This document shows positions 1 through 7,881 of a DNA stretch of 37,080 nucleotides, piece by piece (positions within the stretch are counted from its first letter, which is position 1; every line of letters begins with the position of its first letter). This stretch comes from Gammaproteobacteria bacterium (lineage in GTDB: Bacteria; Pseudomonadota; Gammaproteobacteria; GCA-001735895). Under the pieces are notes generated by a model. The model was given only the letters and a program-made list of their open reading frames with translations, searched no databases and was not told the DNA's origin. Both the position numbers and the translations under genes were made by a program. Where the stretch lies: NCBI GenBank assembly GCA_014382695.1, contig JACNJF010000185.1:1-37080 (forward strand), written 5' to 3'.

Positions 1-5
1 GCCAT
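1..5 (-). CDS. Start of a divergent gene running off the left edge
   Basis: On the minus strand an ATG occupies positions 5-3. It is preceded at a 7-nt distance by a perfect Shine-Dalgarno AGGAG (plus-strand CTCCT at 13-17). This looks like the first codon of a gene transcribed away from the nap operon. Only one full codon is inside the window, so nothing can be said of the product. It shares the intergenic region with the nap promoter. Confidence 0.5.
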
Positions 6-163
6 TGATTTTCTCCTGTTAAATAAAACTATTCATTTTTGACAGGTAGCCCTTCGTTTCTAGACTTAGCTTTAACCCCTATGCAACTTTACATAATATA
101 CATTATGCGCATATAAAACCTATATCAATAAAACCACCAGAAGCTTTTAGCCAGCTTCTAGAT

Positions 164-177
164 TTGACATTTATCAA
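164..177 (+). promoter_or_regulatory. FNR-type operator upstream of the nap operon
   Basis: TTGAC-ATTT-ATCAA matches the FNR consensus TTGAT-N4-ATCAA in nine of ten defined bases. FNR is the oxygen-sensing Fe-S activator that commonly turns on periplasmic nitrate reductase operons. The centre is at 170.5. A weak -10-like TATCAA at 201-206 sits about where a class II FNR promoter would need it, which puts the likely start near 212 and the leader at roughly 115 nt before napD. The site could also serve the divergent gene at the left edge. Confidence 0.65.
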
Positions 178-206
178 GTACAGCTGAAAATACTATATGT
201 TATCAA

Positions 207-240
207 TAGCCCTAAATTTATAACTGTTATTTTAGGGCTA
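207..240 (+). promoter_or_regulatory. Perfect hairpin in the nap leader
   Basis: TAGCCCTAAA at 207-216 is exactly complementary to TTTAGGGCTA at 231-240, giving a 10-bp stem with a 14-nt loop. If transcription starts near 208-212, as the FNR box suggests, this stem is at the very 5' end of the nap mRNA, where such stems can protect transcripts. There is no T tract, so it is not an intrinsic terminator. It might instead be an operator palindrome. Confidence 0.55.
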
Positions 241-327
241 GATTCCGATATCTATTTCAAATCATTGATTCCCTAAAATCTACTTAGCCTTAATCAGTTT
301 CAATTATTGAGCAGACGCGAAGAGACA

Positions 328-660
328 ATGAACATATCCGCTATATTGGTCACCACAGTTCCACACAATACCCTGAATATGATTAGTACCCTGAATAACC
401 TACAAGGTGTTGAGGTGTATCACAACGATCCCTCCAGCGGGAAAATTATCATCATCCAGGAAGCTGAAGCCATTCATGACGAAGTTGAAGGCTTAAAAAA
501 AATCAAAAAAATTCCCGGTATTATCGTTGCGGAAATGGTCGAGCATTATTTTGGCGAAGACCGCAACCTGTATCCCAGTTCAGAGCTGGAAGATATCGAT
601 GCCACCTGTGGAACGCTGATGGCTGACAGCTGCAGCATTCCAGAATATCTAAATAATTAA
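328..660 (+). CDS. napD: NapD, chaperone for nitrate reductase maturation
   Basis: NapD is a small cytoplasmic protein that binds the twin-arginine signal peptide of NapA and holds back export until the molybdenum cofactor is in place. The product is 110 residues, in the family range, and begins MNISAILVTT, the typical first beta-strand of the ferredoxin-like NapD fold. An in-frame TTG lies at 307, but the ATG at 328 is preferred because it has a GAAGAGA-like ribosome site just upstream and a family-typical N-terminus. The gene is first in a six-gene nap cluster and lies 47 nt before napA. The C-terminus (about residues 90-110) is slightly long and contains two cysteines of no known role. Confidence 0.85.
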   Translation: MNISAILVTTVPHNTLNMISTLNNLQGVEVYHNDPSSGKIIIIQEAEAIHDEVEGLKKIKKIPGIIVAEMVEHYFGEDRNLYPSSELEDIDATCGTLMADSCSIPEYLNN

Positions 661-707
661 TCAAAACTAAAACTGGCTGAAGCCTGAAAAAACACCCTGG
701 AGGTCAA

Positions 708-3458
708 ATGTTAGATATCAACCGCCGTGAATTTCTTAAAACAAGCGTCGCAGCTTCGGCAGCTGCAACCGTCGGTATTCCCGTCAGCTCCGTTCAGGCA
801 AGCGCTGCAAAGGAAGCTGAGAAAGACTGGCAATGGGACAAATCTGTATGCCGTTTTTGTGGAACGGGCTGCGGCATTATGGTCGCCACGAAAGAAGGTC
901 GAATTGTTGCGACTAAAGGTGATCCGGATGCTCCTGTAAACCGGGGATTGAACTGCATCAAGGGCTATTTTAATGGCAAAATCATGTACGGCAAGGATCG
1001 CCTGACCAAACCTCTACTCAGAATGACCGATGGAAAGTTTGATAAGCAGGGAAAATTTGTAGCGGTCAGCTGGGATCGAGCTTTTGATGAAATGGAAAAG
1101 CAATTCAAAAAAACGTATAACGAAAAAGGCCCAGCAGGCATTTCAATTATGGGTTCCGGGCAATACACGATTCCAGAAGGCTATACCGCCGCCAAACTCA
1201 TGAAAGCAGGCTTTCGCAGTAACAATATAGATCCAAATGCGCGCCATTGCATGGCATCGGCAGTGGTTGGTTTTATCCAGACCTTTGGTATCGATGAACC
1301 GTCCGGTAACTACGATGATATTGAATATACGGACACCGTGGTAACCTGGGGCGCCAATATGGCGGAATGCCACCCTATCTTATGGGCGCGCGTTTCGGAT
1401 CGTAAACTGGCAGATGAAGACCACGTCAAGTTAATCAATTTGACGACCTGCTCGAATCAAACTTCAGATATCGCGGATCTCGAAATCGTTTTCAAACCGG
1501 GTACCGATCTGGCTATCTGGAACTACATCGCACGTGAAATTGTTAAACGTGATGCCGTCAACCACGATTTTGTTAATAAACACTGTGTGTTTGCAACCGG
1601 ACCTTATGACATTGGCTACGGTATGCGTCCAACCAGTAAATATGCCTACGATGCTGAAAAAGATATTCAGGCAAAAGAACTCGAAATCGTATTGGATGCA
1701 GATGAAGCCATTGCCCAGCGTAAAAAGGCCGGAATGATAGTTAAACAGGAAAATACTAAAGTTCCTGTCAAGCACTGGCTCATACAGTTTGAAGAGTTTA
1801 AACGTGGAGTAGAACCCTACACTCTCGATTTTGTTGCCAATTTATCGAAAGCTGATGCGGACGAATCGCTTGAATCTTACAAAAATAAGTTAGTTCAACT
1901 GGCCGATGCTTATATAGAACAAAGCCGTAAGGTGGTGAGTTTCTGGACGATGGGCATGAACCAGCATTACCGAGGTAGCTGGGTCAACGAGCAGGCTTAT
2001 ATGGTGCATCTGTTATTAGGCAAGCAGGCGATGCCGGGTAACGGCGCTTTTTCACTCACCGGCCAGCCTTCAGCCTGCGGAACCGCACGCGAAGTAGGTA
2101 CCTTTGCTCATCGGTTACCGGCTGACCTGGTGGTTAATAATCCGAAACACCGTGCATTTTCGGAAGGTCTCTGGAAATTACCTGCTAAAACACTGAACCC
2201 TAAAGTCGGCACGCATATTATGAAAATATTGCGTGGGTTGGAAGACGGCGAGATTGGCTTTACCTGGGTACAGGTAAACAATCCTTTCCAGGCTTCTGCT
2301 AATGCAAATCACTGGATTAAAGCTGCACGGGAAATGGATAACTTTGTAGTTTGTTCAGACCCCTACCCTACGGTATCAGCCAAGGTTGCTGATCTAATTC
2401 TACCGACCTCCATGATTTACGAAAAATGGGGGTTGTACGGCAATGCTGAGCGTCGTACCCAGGGCTGGCGTCAACAGGTGAATGCACCTGGCGATGCGCG
2501 TACCGATGTCTGGCAAATGCTGGAATTCTCCAAACGCTTCCAACTCAAGGACGTCTGGGGTGAAAAAAGCATTCCGGGTCTTAAATCGGATGGCTTTGAG
2601 GATGGAAAATTACCCGATGTCCTGACTGAAGCCAAAGCGATGGGTTATTCACCCGAAGATACACTCTACGATGTCCTGTTCGCGCATGAAGAAAACAAAA
2701 AGGTCGTCTGGCCGGACCCTGCTGTTGCAAAAGGCCATGCAAACAGTACATCCGACTGGCTCGGTGACGGCTGGTTCCCTGAAAAGGCGTTATTCAACGA
2801 ATACAGACAGTTTGGTGTGGGTCACGCACATGATCTTGCCGATTTTGATACCTATATGCGAGATGACGTTCGGGGTCTGAAATGGCCCGTTATCGACGGT
2901 AAGGAAACAGAATGGCGATTTAATGAAGAATATGATTCGTATGTTGCAAAAGGCAGCGGCTTCGACTTCTATGGACCGGCCCTGAAGTCACTTAAAAGTG
3001 GTGACCTGGATGGAATTACGAATAAGGAAAGCACCAGCCTGGCACACAAAGCGAAGATATTTTTCCGCCCTTATGCGGCACCTCCAGAACAACCGGATGC
3101 CAACTATGACCTGTGGTTTTCAACCGGACGTGTACTTGAACACTGGCACACAGGTACCATGACACGGCGGGTTCCAGAACTGCACCGTGCGGTTCCGACA
3201 GCCCTGCTATGGATGCATCCGGATGATGCGGCGAATCGCAAGCTGGCCCGTAATGATATCGTCTGGATAGAGTCGCGTCGGGGTAAGATCAAAGCGGTAC
3301 TGGAAACCCAGGGTCGTAATCGTCCACCCAAGGGATACACGTTTGCTCCGTTTTTTGATGAAGGCGTTTTCGTAAACAAAATCTGTATCGACATGACCTG
3401 CCCGATGTCTAAAGAAACAGACTTTAAAAAAGCCGCTGTCAAAGTGTATAAGGCCTAG
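708..3458 (+). CDS. napA: NapA, periplasmic nitrate reductase catalytic subunit
   Basis: NapA reduces nitrate to nitrite in the periplasm using a bis-MGD molybdenum centre and one [4Fe-4S] cluster. The N-terminus carries a Tat signal (NRREFLK, residues 5-11, then a hydrophobic Ala-rich stretch). The cluster ligands are C48, C51, C55 (CRFCGTGC) and C83 (NRGLNC). The molybdenum-ligating cysteine is C181 in NARHCMAS, as in NapA rather than the Asp/Ser of other DMSO-reductase family members. At 916 residues it is longer than the roughly 830 of enterobacterial NapA. The extra length appears as insertions around residues 300-370 and 620-720, and resembles the long epsilonproteobacterial form. GGAGG lies seven nt before the ATG. 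The order D-A-G-H-B matches the napC-less arrangement known in Shewanella (nap-beta). Confidence 0.95.
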   Translation: MLDINRREFLKTSVAASAAATVGIPVSSVQASAAKEAEKDWQWDKSVCRFCGTGCGIMVATKEGRIVATKGDPDAPVNRGLNCIKGYFNGKIMYGKDRLTKPLLRMTDGKFDKQGKFVAVSWDRAFDEMEKQFKKTYNEKGPAGISIMGSGQYTIPEGYTAAKLMKAGFRSNNIDPNARHCMASAVVGFIQTFGIDEPSGNYDDIEYTDTVVTWGANMAECHPILWARVSDRKLADEDHVKLINLTTCSNQTSDIADLEIVFKPGTDLAIWNYIAREIVKRDAVNHDFVNKHCVFATGPYDIGYGMRPTSKYAYDAEKDIQAKELEIVLDADEAIAQRKKAGMIVKQENTKVPVKHWLIQFEEFKRGVEPYTLDFVANLSKADADESLESYKNKLVQLADAYIEQSRKVVSFWTMGMNQHYRGSWVNEQAYMVHLLLGKQAMPGNGAFSLTGQPSACGTAREVGTFAHRLPADLVVNNPKHRAFSEGLWKLPAKTLNPKVGTHIMKILRGLEDGEIGFTWVQVNNPFQASANANHWIKAAREMDNFVVCSDPYPTVSAKVADLILPTSMIYEKWGLYGNAERRTQGWRQQVNAPGDARTDVWQMLEFSKRFQLKDVWGEKSIPGLKSDGFEDGKLPDVLTEAKAMGYSPEDTLYDVLFAHEENKKVVWPDPAVAKGHANSTSDWLGDGWFPEKALFNEYRQFGVGHAHDLADFDTYMRDDVRGLKWPVIDGKETEWRFNEEYDSYVAKGSGFDFYGPALKSLKSGDLDGITNKESTSLAHKAKIFFRPYAAPPEQPDANYDLWFSTGRVLEHWHTGTMTRRVPELHRAVPTALLWMHPDDAANRKLARNDIVWIESRRGKIKAVLETQGRNRPPKGYTFAPFFDEGVFVNKICIDMTCPMSKETDFKKAAVKVYKA

Positions 3459-3470
3459 AAAACAGGAATG

Positions 3471-3504
3471 AGTACCCTGCCTCGTTTCAATGTTGCAGGG
3501 TACT
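3471..3504 (+). terminator. Intercistronic hairpin between napA and napG
   Basis: AGTACCCTGC (3471-3480) pairs perfectly with GCAGGGTACT (3495-3504), a 10-bp GC-containing stem with a 14-nt loop followed by TTGCTTTTTG. It lies 13 nt after the napA stop and 22 nt before the napG start. It could partially terminate transcription or protect the upstream napDA message from 3' decay. Either would make NapD and NapA more abundant than NapGHB. The broken T tract argues against full termination. Confidence 0.6.
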
Positions 3505-3526
3505 TGCTTTTTGAATCCAATAATAA

Positions 3527-4297
3527 ATGAATTCTATTTCACTTAAAGCACGCCGTAAGTTTTTGAAAGGCATCACCCAAAATGTTGCTATTGCATCAAC
3601 GGGAGGTTTAATCTGGGCATCGCTGCTGCAAAAAGAAGCCCGTGCCATGCCTTCCGCTATGCGACCTCCGGGTGCTTTAGATGAAAAAGATTTTAATGCG
3701 AAATGTATTAAATGCGGGCAGTGTGTAACAGCCTGTCCTTATGACACGTTAAAACTGGCGAATACCAGCGATCAAACTCCGATTGGTACCCCCTATTTTA
3801 TTGCACGCGATATCCCCTGTTACATGTGTCCGGATATTCCCTGCATGAAGGCCTGCCCTACCGGCGCGTTAACACCAAAACTGGAAAATATTGAAGATGC
3901 GCGTATGGGACTGGCCGTCATTGATATTGAAAATTGTTTATCCTGGCTCGGTTTACGCTGTGAAATTTGCCATCGCGAATGCCCGGTCAAAGACTCCGCA
4001 ATAACCGTCGAACACCACCCGCGTAAGCTCAGCAAACACGCTATGTTCGTTCCACTGGTGCATAGTGATGCCTGCACCGGTTGTGGTATTTGTGAGAAAG
4101 CCTGCCCGACCGATGAAGCCGCAATTAAAATAGTCCATCCTGAGCTGGTGCAAGGTTCTGTGGGTGAACATTATCGTCTCGGCTGGGAGAATGAGGGTGC
4201 CATCACGCAGGAATTCACCCCCGAAAAGATGCGCTCGGATACTTCAGTAGATGTTGAACCGGGCGGCCTGGATTACCTGAATACGGGTGACCTATAG
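3527..4297 (+). CDS. napG: NapG, periplasmic ferredoxin of the quinol oxidase module
   Basis: NapG is a Tat-exported four-cluster ferredoxin that works with membrane NapH to move electrons from quinol toward NapA/B. The 256-residue product starts with a Tat-type signal (ARRKFLKG, residues 8-15). It has four cysteine groups: CIKCGQCVTACP, CYMCPDIPCMKACP, CLSWLGLRCEICHRECP and CTGCGICEKACP, all followed by the usual proline. Length and motif order fit MauM/NapG. The stop codon shares one base with the GTG start of napH, indicating translational coupling. Because napC is absent from this cluster, NapG and NapH are probably the main electron entry here. Confidence 0.92.
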   Translation: MNSISLKARRKFLKGITQNVAIASTGGLIWASLLQKEARAMPSAMRPPGALDEKDFNAKCIKCGQCVTACPYDTLKLANTSDQTPIGTPYFIARDIPCYMCPDIPCMKACPTGALTPKLENIEDARMGLAVIDIENCLSWLGLRCEICHRECPVKDSAITVEHHPRKLSKHAMFVPLVHSDACTGCGICEKACPTDEAAIKIVHPELVQGSVGEHYRLGWENEGAITQEFTPEKMRSDTSVDVEPGGLDYLNTGDL

Positions 4298-5298
4298 TGA
4301 GCCCGACAGTGAGCAATATCAAAAACGCCAACAGGCAGGCAAAGATAGGACCTAACGGAAAACCGGTCAGGCCTTTCGTCATGCCGGATACTCTTAGCGG
4401 AAAACTGGGCGTCTGGAAATACCTGATTCTAAGACGTATCACCCAGCTTTCTACCCTGCTTTTATTTTTCGGCTCTGCGCACTGGGCCTGGAATTATAAT
4501 GAACTGCCTGTTATCAGTGGTAATTTATCCAGTTCTCTACTGCTGGGTTTTATCCCATTAGCGGATCCCTTTGCCGTTTTACAAATACTTGCAACACAGA
4601 ACACACTCTTATCGGAGGTGCTAACCGGCACCCTCATCGTTCTGGCGTTTTATTTTATTGCAGGCGGTCGTGTCTGGTGCTCATGGGTTTGTCCGATCAA
4701 TATGGTTAGTGACCTTGCCAGCAGGGTACGTCGAAAACTGAATATACAAAATGCAGTCCAGATTAGTCGAAGGTTTCGCTACACCATACTGGTTTTAGCA
4801 CTGGTACTCTCCGCGATAACCGGTGTCGCGGCATTCGAATGGATCAGTCCGATCAGTATATTCCATCGAGAAGTCATTTTTGGCCTTGGCTCTGGCTGGG
4901 CTATTCTTCTCGGTATTTTTATATTTGACGCTTTCATCCTGAAAGATGGATGGTGTGGACATCTCTGCCCTTTAGGTGCCTTTTATTCAATTGTTGGCAG
5001 ATTCTCATTATTACGCATCAAGTTTGATGCACCCACCTGTACTCATTGTGTGGAATGCGTGACGGTTTGTCCGGAACCTCAGGTTCTGGATTTTAAGCAG
5101 GCTACAAGCAAGGGATATATTTCTGCCGGCGAATGTACGAACTGTGCTCGCTGCATCGGCGTGTGCCCGGAAAATACTCTGAAGTTTGACTTAAAACCGT
5201 GGATAAAAAAACAGGAATTAACCATCAACAATCAACAAAATCTAACCACTAAAACTGACAATCTGAATGAAACAGACCATGGGAGAAAAATAGCATGA
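4297..5298 (+). CDS. napH: NapH, membrane Fe-S quinol dehydrogenase subunit
   Basis: NapH is an integral inner-membrane protein that is thought to oxidise quinol and pass electrons to NapG. The 333-residue sequence has several hydrophobic helices, the cytoplasmic CSWVCP and CGHLCP pairs (NosR/NapH family), and two [4Fe-4S] ferredoxin motifs, CTHCVECVTVCP and CTNCARCIGVCP, near residues 246-290. The GTG start overlaps the napG stop by one base, and the ATG of napB overlaps its stop (ATGA at 5295-5298). The Asn/Thr/Lys-rich last 30 residues extend beyond the usual end. Confidence 0.92.
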   Translation: MSPTVSNIKNANRQAKIGPNGKPVRPFVMPDTLSGKLGVWKYLILRRITQLSTLLLFFGSAHWAWNYNELPVISGNLSSSLLLGFIPLADPFAVLQILATQNTLLSEVLTGTLIVLAFYFIAGGRVWCSWVCPINMVSDLASRVRRKLNIQNAVQISRRFRYTILVLALVLSAITGVAAFEWISPISIFHREVIFGLGSGWAILLGIFIFDAFILKDGWCGHLCPLGAFYSIVGRFSLLRIKFDAPTCTHCVECVTVCPEPQVLDFKQATSKGYISAGECTNCARCIGVCPENTLKFDLKPWIKKQELTINNQQNLTTKTDNLNETDHGRKIA

Positions 5299-5780
5299 AA
5301 ACTGAAAGATTATTTTTACTGACGGGTGTGGTCGTAGCCATCTTTGGCTGTAGCCAGGTACCTTTAAACAATGCTGCAGAGTCAGCGATTGTAGATGATA
5401 TTAATATGGGTTTAAGTAAGGAGAGTGTATTTGATACGCCTACACCTATGGTATCACACTACAGTGGGCAGGAAACTGGTGAAAACGAACGTTTACCCGT
5501 AGCCTATTCAACCTTACCATCTCAGGTGGCACACACTCTGACGGAATACCTGCCTATCACCAGAGAAGAAAATGAATGTATCGATTGTCATGACCGCAGA
5601 AAATATATTGGTTATGAGTGGAAAATGGGTGTCAGGGTGCCTATGCCGGACTCTCACTATGGTTCTTTTAAGGTCCAGGGTGAATCAGAAGATGTCGCTG
5701 GTGCGCGCTATAACTGTACTTTGTGTCATGTACAGATGTCAGATGCTCAACCCTTAGTTGGAAATACCTTCTCCAACTAA
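5295..5780 (+). CDS. napB: NapB, di-haem cytochrome c subunit, possibly lipid-anchored
   Basis: NapB delivers electrons to NapA. The 161-residue protein has two CxxCH haem sites (C95-H99, CIDCH; C141-H145, CTLCH). H55 in VSHYSG and H121 in DSHYG sit where the distal haem ligands occur in the family. The N-terminus is a hydrophobic segment ending in IFGC-S at C19, which resembles a lipobox, whereas NapB is normally a soluble periplasmic protein. The phenylalanine at -2 is unusual for a lipobox, so ordinary signal peptidase I cleavage remains possible. The start overlaps the napH stop. Confidence 0.9.
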   Translation: MKTERLFLLTGVVVAIFGCSQVPLNNAAESAIVDDINMGLSKESVFDTPTPMVSHYSGQETGENERLPVAYSTLPSQVAHTLTEYLPITREENECIDCHDRRKYIGYEWKMGVRVPMPDSHYGSFKVQGESEDVAGARYNCTLCHVQMSDAQPLVGNTFSN

Positions 5781-5799
5781 TTGACCATGGATTAAAAAA

Positions 5800-5832
5800 C
5801 ATCAGTTCAGTCGCTAAAACGCTGAATTGATG
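5800..5832 (+). promoter_or_regulatory. Hairpin before napF
   Basis: CATCAGTTCAG (5800-5810) pairs with CTGAATTGATG (5822-5832) through 11 bp including one G-T, with an 11-nt loop. No T tract follows. It ends 16 nt before the napF start, whose own ribosome site is poor (no clear AGGAG), so the stem may influence napF translation or stabilise the napB 3' end. Confidence 0.5.
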
Positions 5833-5848
5833 TCTCCATCCTTTAGAT

Positions 5849-6400
5849 ATGAGCAATACACCTGTAAATCCTTCCCGCCGTGGCTTTTTTACCGCAACTA
5901 TTCTGACCCACGAAGGAAGAGAGCAGGTAAAAAAACAGTTAACCCGCCGGGGCCTTTATCCGCCAGGTTTACTATCTATTGCTTCGGCTGAGAATTGCCT
6001 TGAATGCACAGGAATCTGCGCCGATAGTTGCCCGCAAAACATCATCAGCTTACACTCAAAAGAACATCAATATTACGGCCAGCCTTATCTCGATTTTAGC
6101 AATAATGGTTGTACCTTTTGTAACGAATGTAACCATGCCTGTCCTGCAATAAGCCATAAACTCCCAGGCCCGGATAAGGCAATTATTGGCAAAGCGCATC
6201 TCGACAAAGATGTCTGTCATGCCTGGAATGGCATTATCTGTATGTCCTGTTATAGCGTCTGTCCCGATAAGTTATACAAATTTGATAAACGCCGTAAAGT
6301 GTCTATTGATCAGAGCCCCTGTAATGGCTGTGGTTTTTGTATTAGGGTCTGTCCGGCCAGCGCCATCAGCATCATTTCCTTAAACGCCAACCAGACTTAG
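5849..6400 (+). CDS. napF: NapF, cytoplasmic ferredoxin for NapA maturation
   Basis: NapF is a cytoplasmic multi-cluster ferredoxin reported to interact with NapA and support its maturation. The 183-residue product has no export signal; an SRRGFF segment near the start superficially resembles a Tat motif but is common in NapF. Cysteine groups are CLECTGICADSCP, CTFCNECNHACP, C-x7-CMSCYSVCP and CNGCGFCIRVCP, enough for up to four clusters. It is the last gene of the nap cluster, an unusual place since napF is often first. After the stop a run of nine T residues begins at 6409, but I see no convincing stem in front of it. Confidence 0.85.
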   Translation: MSNTPVNPSRRGFFTATILTHEGREQVKKQLTRRGLYPPGLLSIASAENCLECTGICADSCPQNIISLHSKEHQYYGQPYLDFSNNGCTFCNECNHACPAISHKLPGPDKAIIGKAHLDKDVCHAWNGIICMSCYSVCPDKLYKFDKRRKVSIDQSPCNGCGFCIRVCPASAISIISLNANQT

Positions 6401-6571
6401 CCCCCGCTTTTTTTTTAAACATTCCTATATTGGATGATCATGGGTTTATTCCAGATCAGCTCAAGACATCAAAGTTTCATTTTAAAACTTATAGAAATTA
6501 TTTCTGATTCAGTTAGTCTATATCTCTAATAACAAAAAAAAATCACCCTAAACTAACCATCAGGAACTCAC

Positions 6572-7879
6572 ATGGCTCTTAAAAAAATTGATTACGCCAG
6601 ACCGGTCTATATTATCGACGGATGTCGAACACCATTTCTAAAAGCCAGAGGTAAACCAGGGCCGTTCAAACATACCGACCTCGCGATTAATGCATCCAGA
6701 GCGCTGTTACAAAAAATGCCTTTTGAAGCGGATGCTTTTGACGAAGTCATTTTTGGTGCGGCCATGCCAGGCTCTGATGAAGCGAATATCAGTCGTATTG
6801 TCGCTCTCAGACTTGGTTGCGGCGATAAAGTCCCTGCCTATACGGTTCATAGAAACTGTGCATCCGGTATGCAGTCATTGGATAATGCCGCCTTATCGAT
6901 TGCCGATGGGCGATCCGATCTGATCCTCGCTGGTGGTATAGAAGCCATGAGCCGTGCGCCGCTGTTATTACATGACAACATGGTGAACTGGCTGGCGAAC
7001 TGGTGGGGAGCGCGTTCTTTGTCAGCCAAAATTAAAGTGCTCTGGCAACTTCGTCCGGCCTATTTTGCTCCAGTAATTGCCCTGCTGAATGGCCTTAAAG
7101 ATCCGGTTGTGGGTCTGTCGATGGGTCAGACCGCTGAAAAAATAGCGTATCGTTTTGGCATTACGCGCGAGATGATGGATCGTTATGCGGTACAAAGCCA
7201 TCAGCGACTTTTACTGGCTCAGAAAAACCATGAACTGCCAGAAATCGTGCCAATTTTTGATCAAAAGGGAAACTTATATGATCTGGATGAGGGCGTACGC
7301 GCTGACTCATCCATCGAGAAGTTGGGTAAGCTAAAACCGGCTTTTGATAAGCCTTTTGGTACAGTCACTCCCGGTAACAGCTCTCAGATTACCGACGGTG
7401 CCGCCAGTCTGGTGCTGGCGAGCGCCGAAGCGGTTGAAAAACATAACCTGCCGGTTCTTGCACGTCTGGTCACCACACACTGGGCTGGGCTGGCTCCTGA
7501 TGAAATGGGTCTGGGGCCTGCACATGCCATAGCACCTCTCCTGCGATCACGCAGATTGAAAGCGGAGTCGATCGATTACTGGGAAATCAACGAAGCTTTC
7601 GCTGCTCAGGTTCTGGCCGTGGTTGAAGCGCTAAAGGATAAAAAATATTGTATTGAGCACCTCGGCATTCGTAGCGCGATAGGAGAAATCCCGATGGATA
7701 GACTTAATATCCATGGTGGTGGTATCAGCCTTGGACATCCTGTCGGGGCCAGTGGAGCACGCATCGTATTGCATCTGGCTAAAATACTGCAGGCAAAATC
7801 AGCTAAACGCGGCATTGCGTCCCTGTGTATTGGTGGTGGTCAGGGTGGCGCGATGTTAATTGAACGGGAGGGCGTGTAA
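6572..7879 (+). CDS. fadI: FadI-like 3-ketoacyl-CoA thiolase
   Basis: This enzyme performs the last step of beta-oxidation, cleaving 3-ketoacyl-CoA to acetyl-CoA and a shortened acyl-CoA. The 435-residue length fits FadI (436 in E. coli) better than FadA (about 390). The nucleophilic C96 lies in HRNCASGMQS. The NEAFAAQ motif, the GGGISLGHPVGASGAR histidine motif and the C-terminal CIGGGQGG with the second catalytic cysteine are all present. The gene is preceded by an AGGAA ribosome site. It lies two bases before the multifunctional partner, as expected for an alpha2-beta2 fatty-acid oxidation complex. Anaerobic use would fit the adjacent nitrate respiration genes, but that is only inference. 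Confidence 0.85.
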   Translation: MALKKIDYARPVYIIDGCRTPFLKARGKPGPFKHTDLAINASRALLQKMPFEADAFDEVIFGAAMPGSDEANISRIVALRLGCGDKVPAYTVHRNCASGMQSLDNAALSIADGRSDLILAGGIEAMSRAPLLLHDNMVNWLANWWGARSLSAKIKVLWQLRPAYFAPVIALLNGLKDPVVGLSMGQTAEKIAYRFGITREMMDRYAVQSHQRLLLAQKNHELPEIVPIFDQKGNLYDLDEGVRADSSIEKLGKLKPAFDKPFGTVTPGNSSQITDGAASLVLASAEAVEKHNLPVLARLVTTHWAGLAPDEMGLGPAHAIAPLLRSRRLKAESIDYWEINEAFAAQVLAVVEALKDKKYCIEHLGIRSAIGEIPMDRLNIHGGGISLGHPVGASGARIVLHLAKILQAKSAKRGIASLCIGGGQGGAMLIEREGV

Positions 7880-7881
7880 AA

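Noticed and set aside
6401-6430. Run of nine T residues after napF as an intrinsic terminator
   Set aside because: No stem of useful strength precedes the T run, so it is mentioned under napF but not listed as a terminator.
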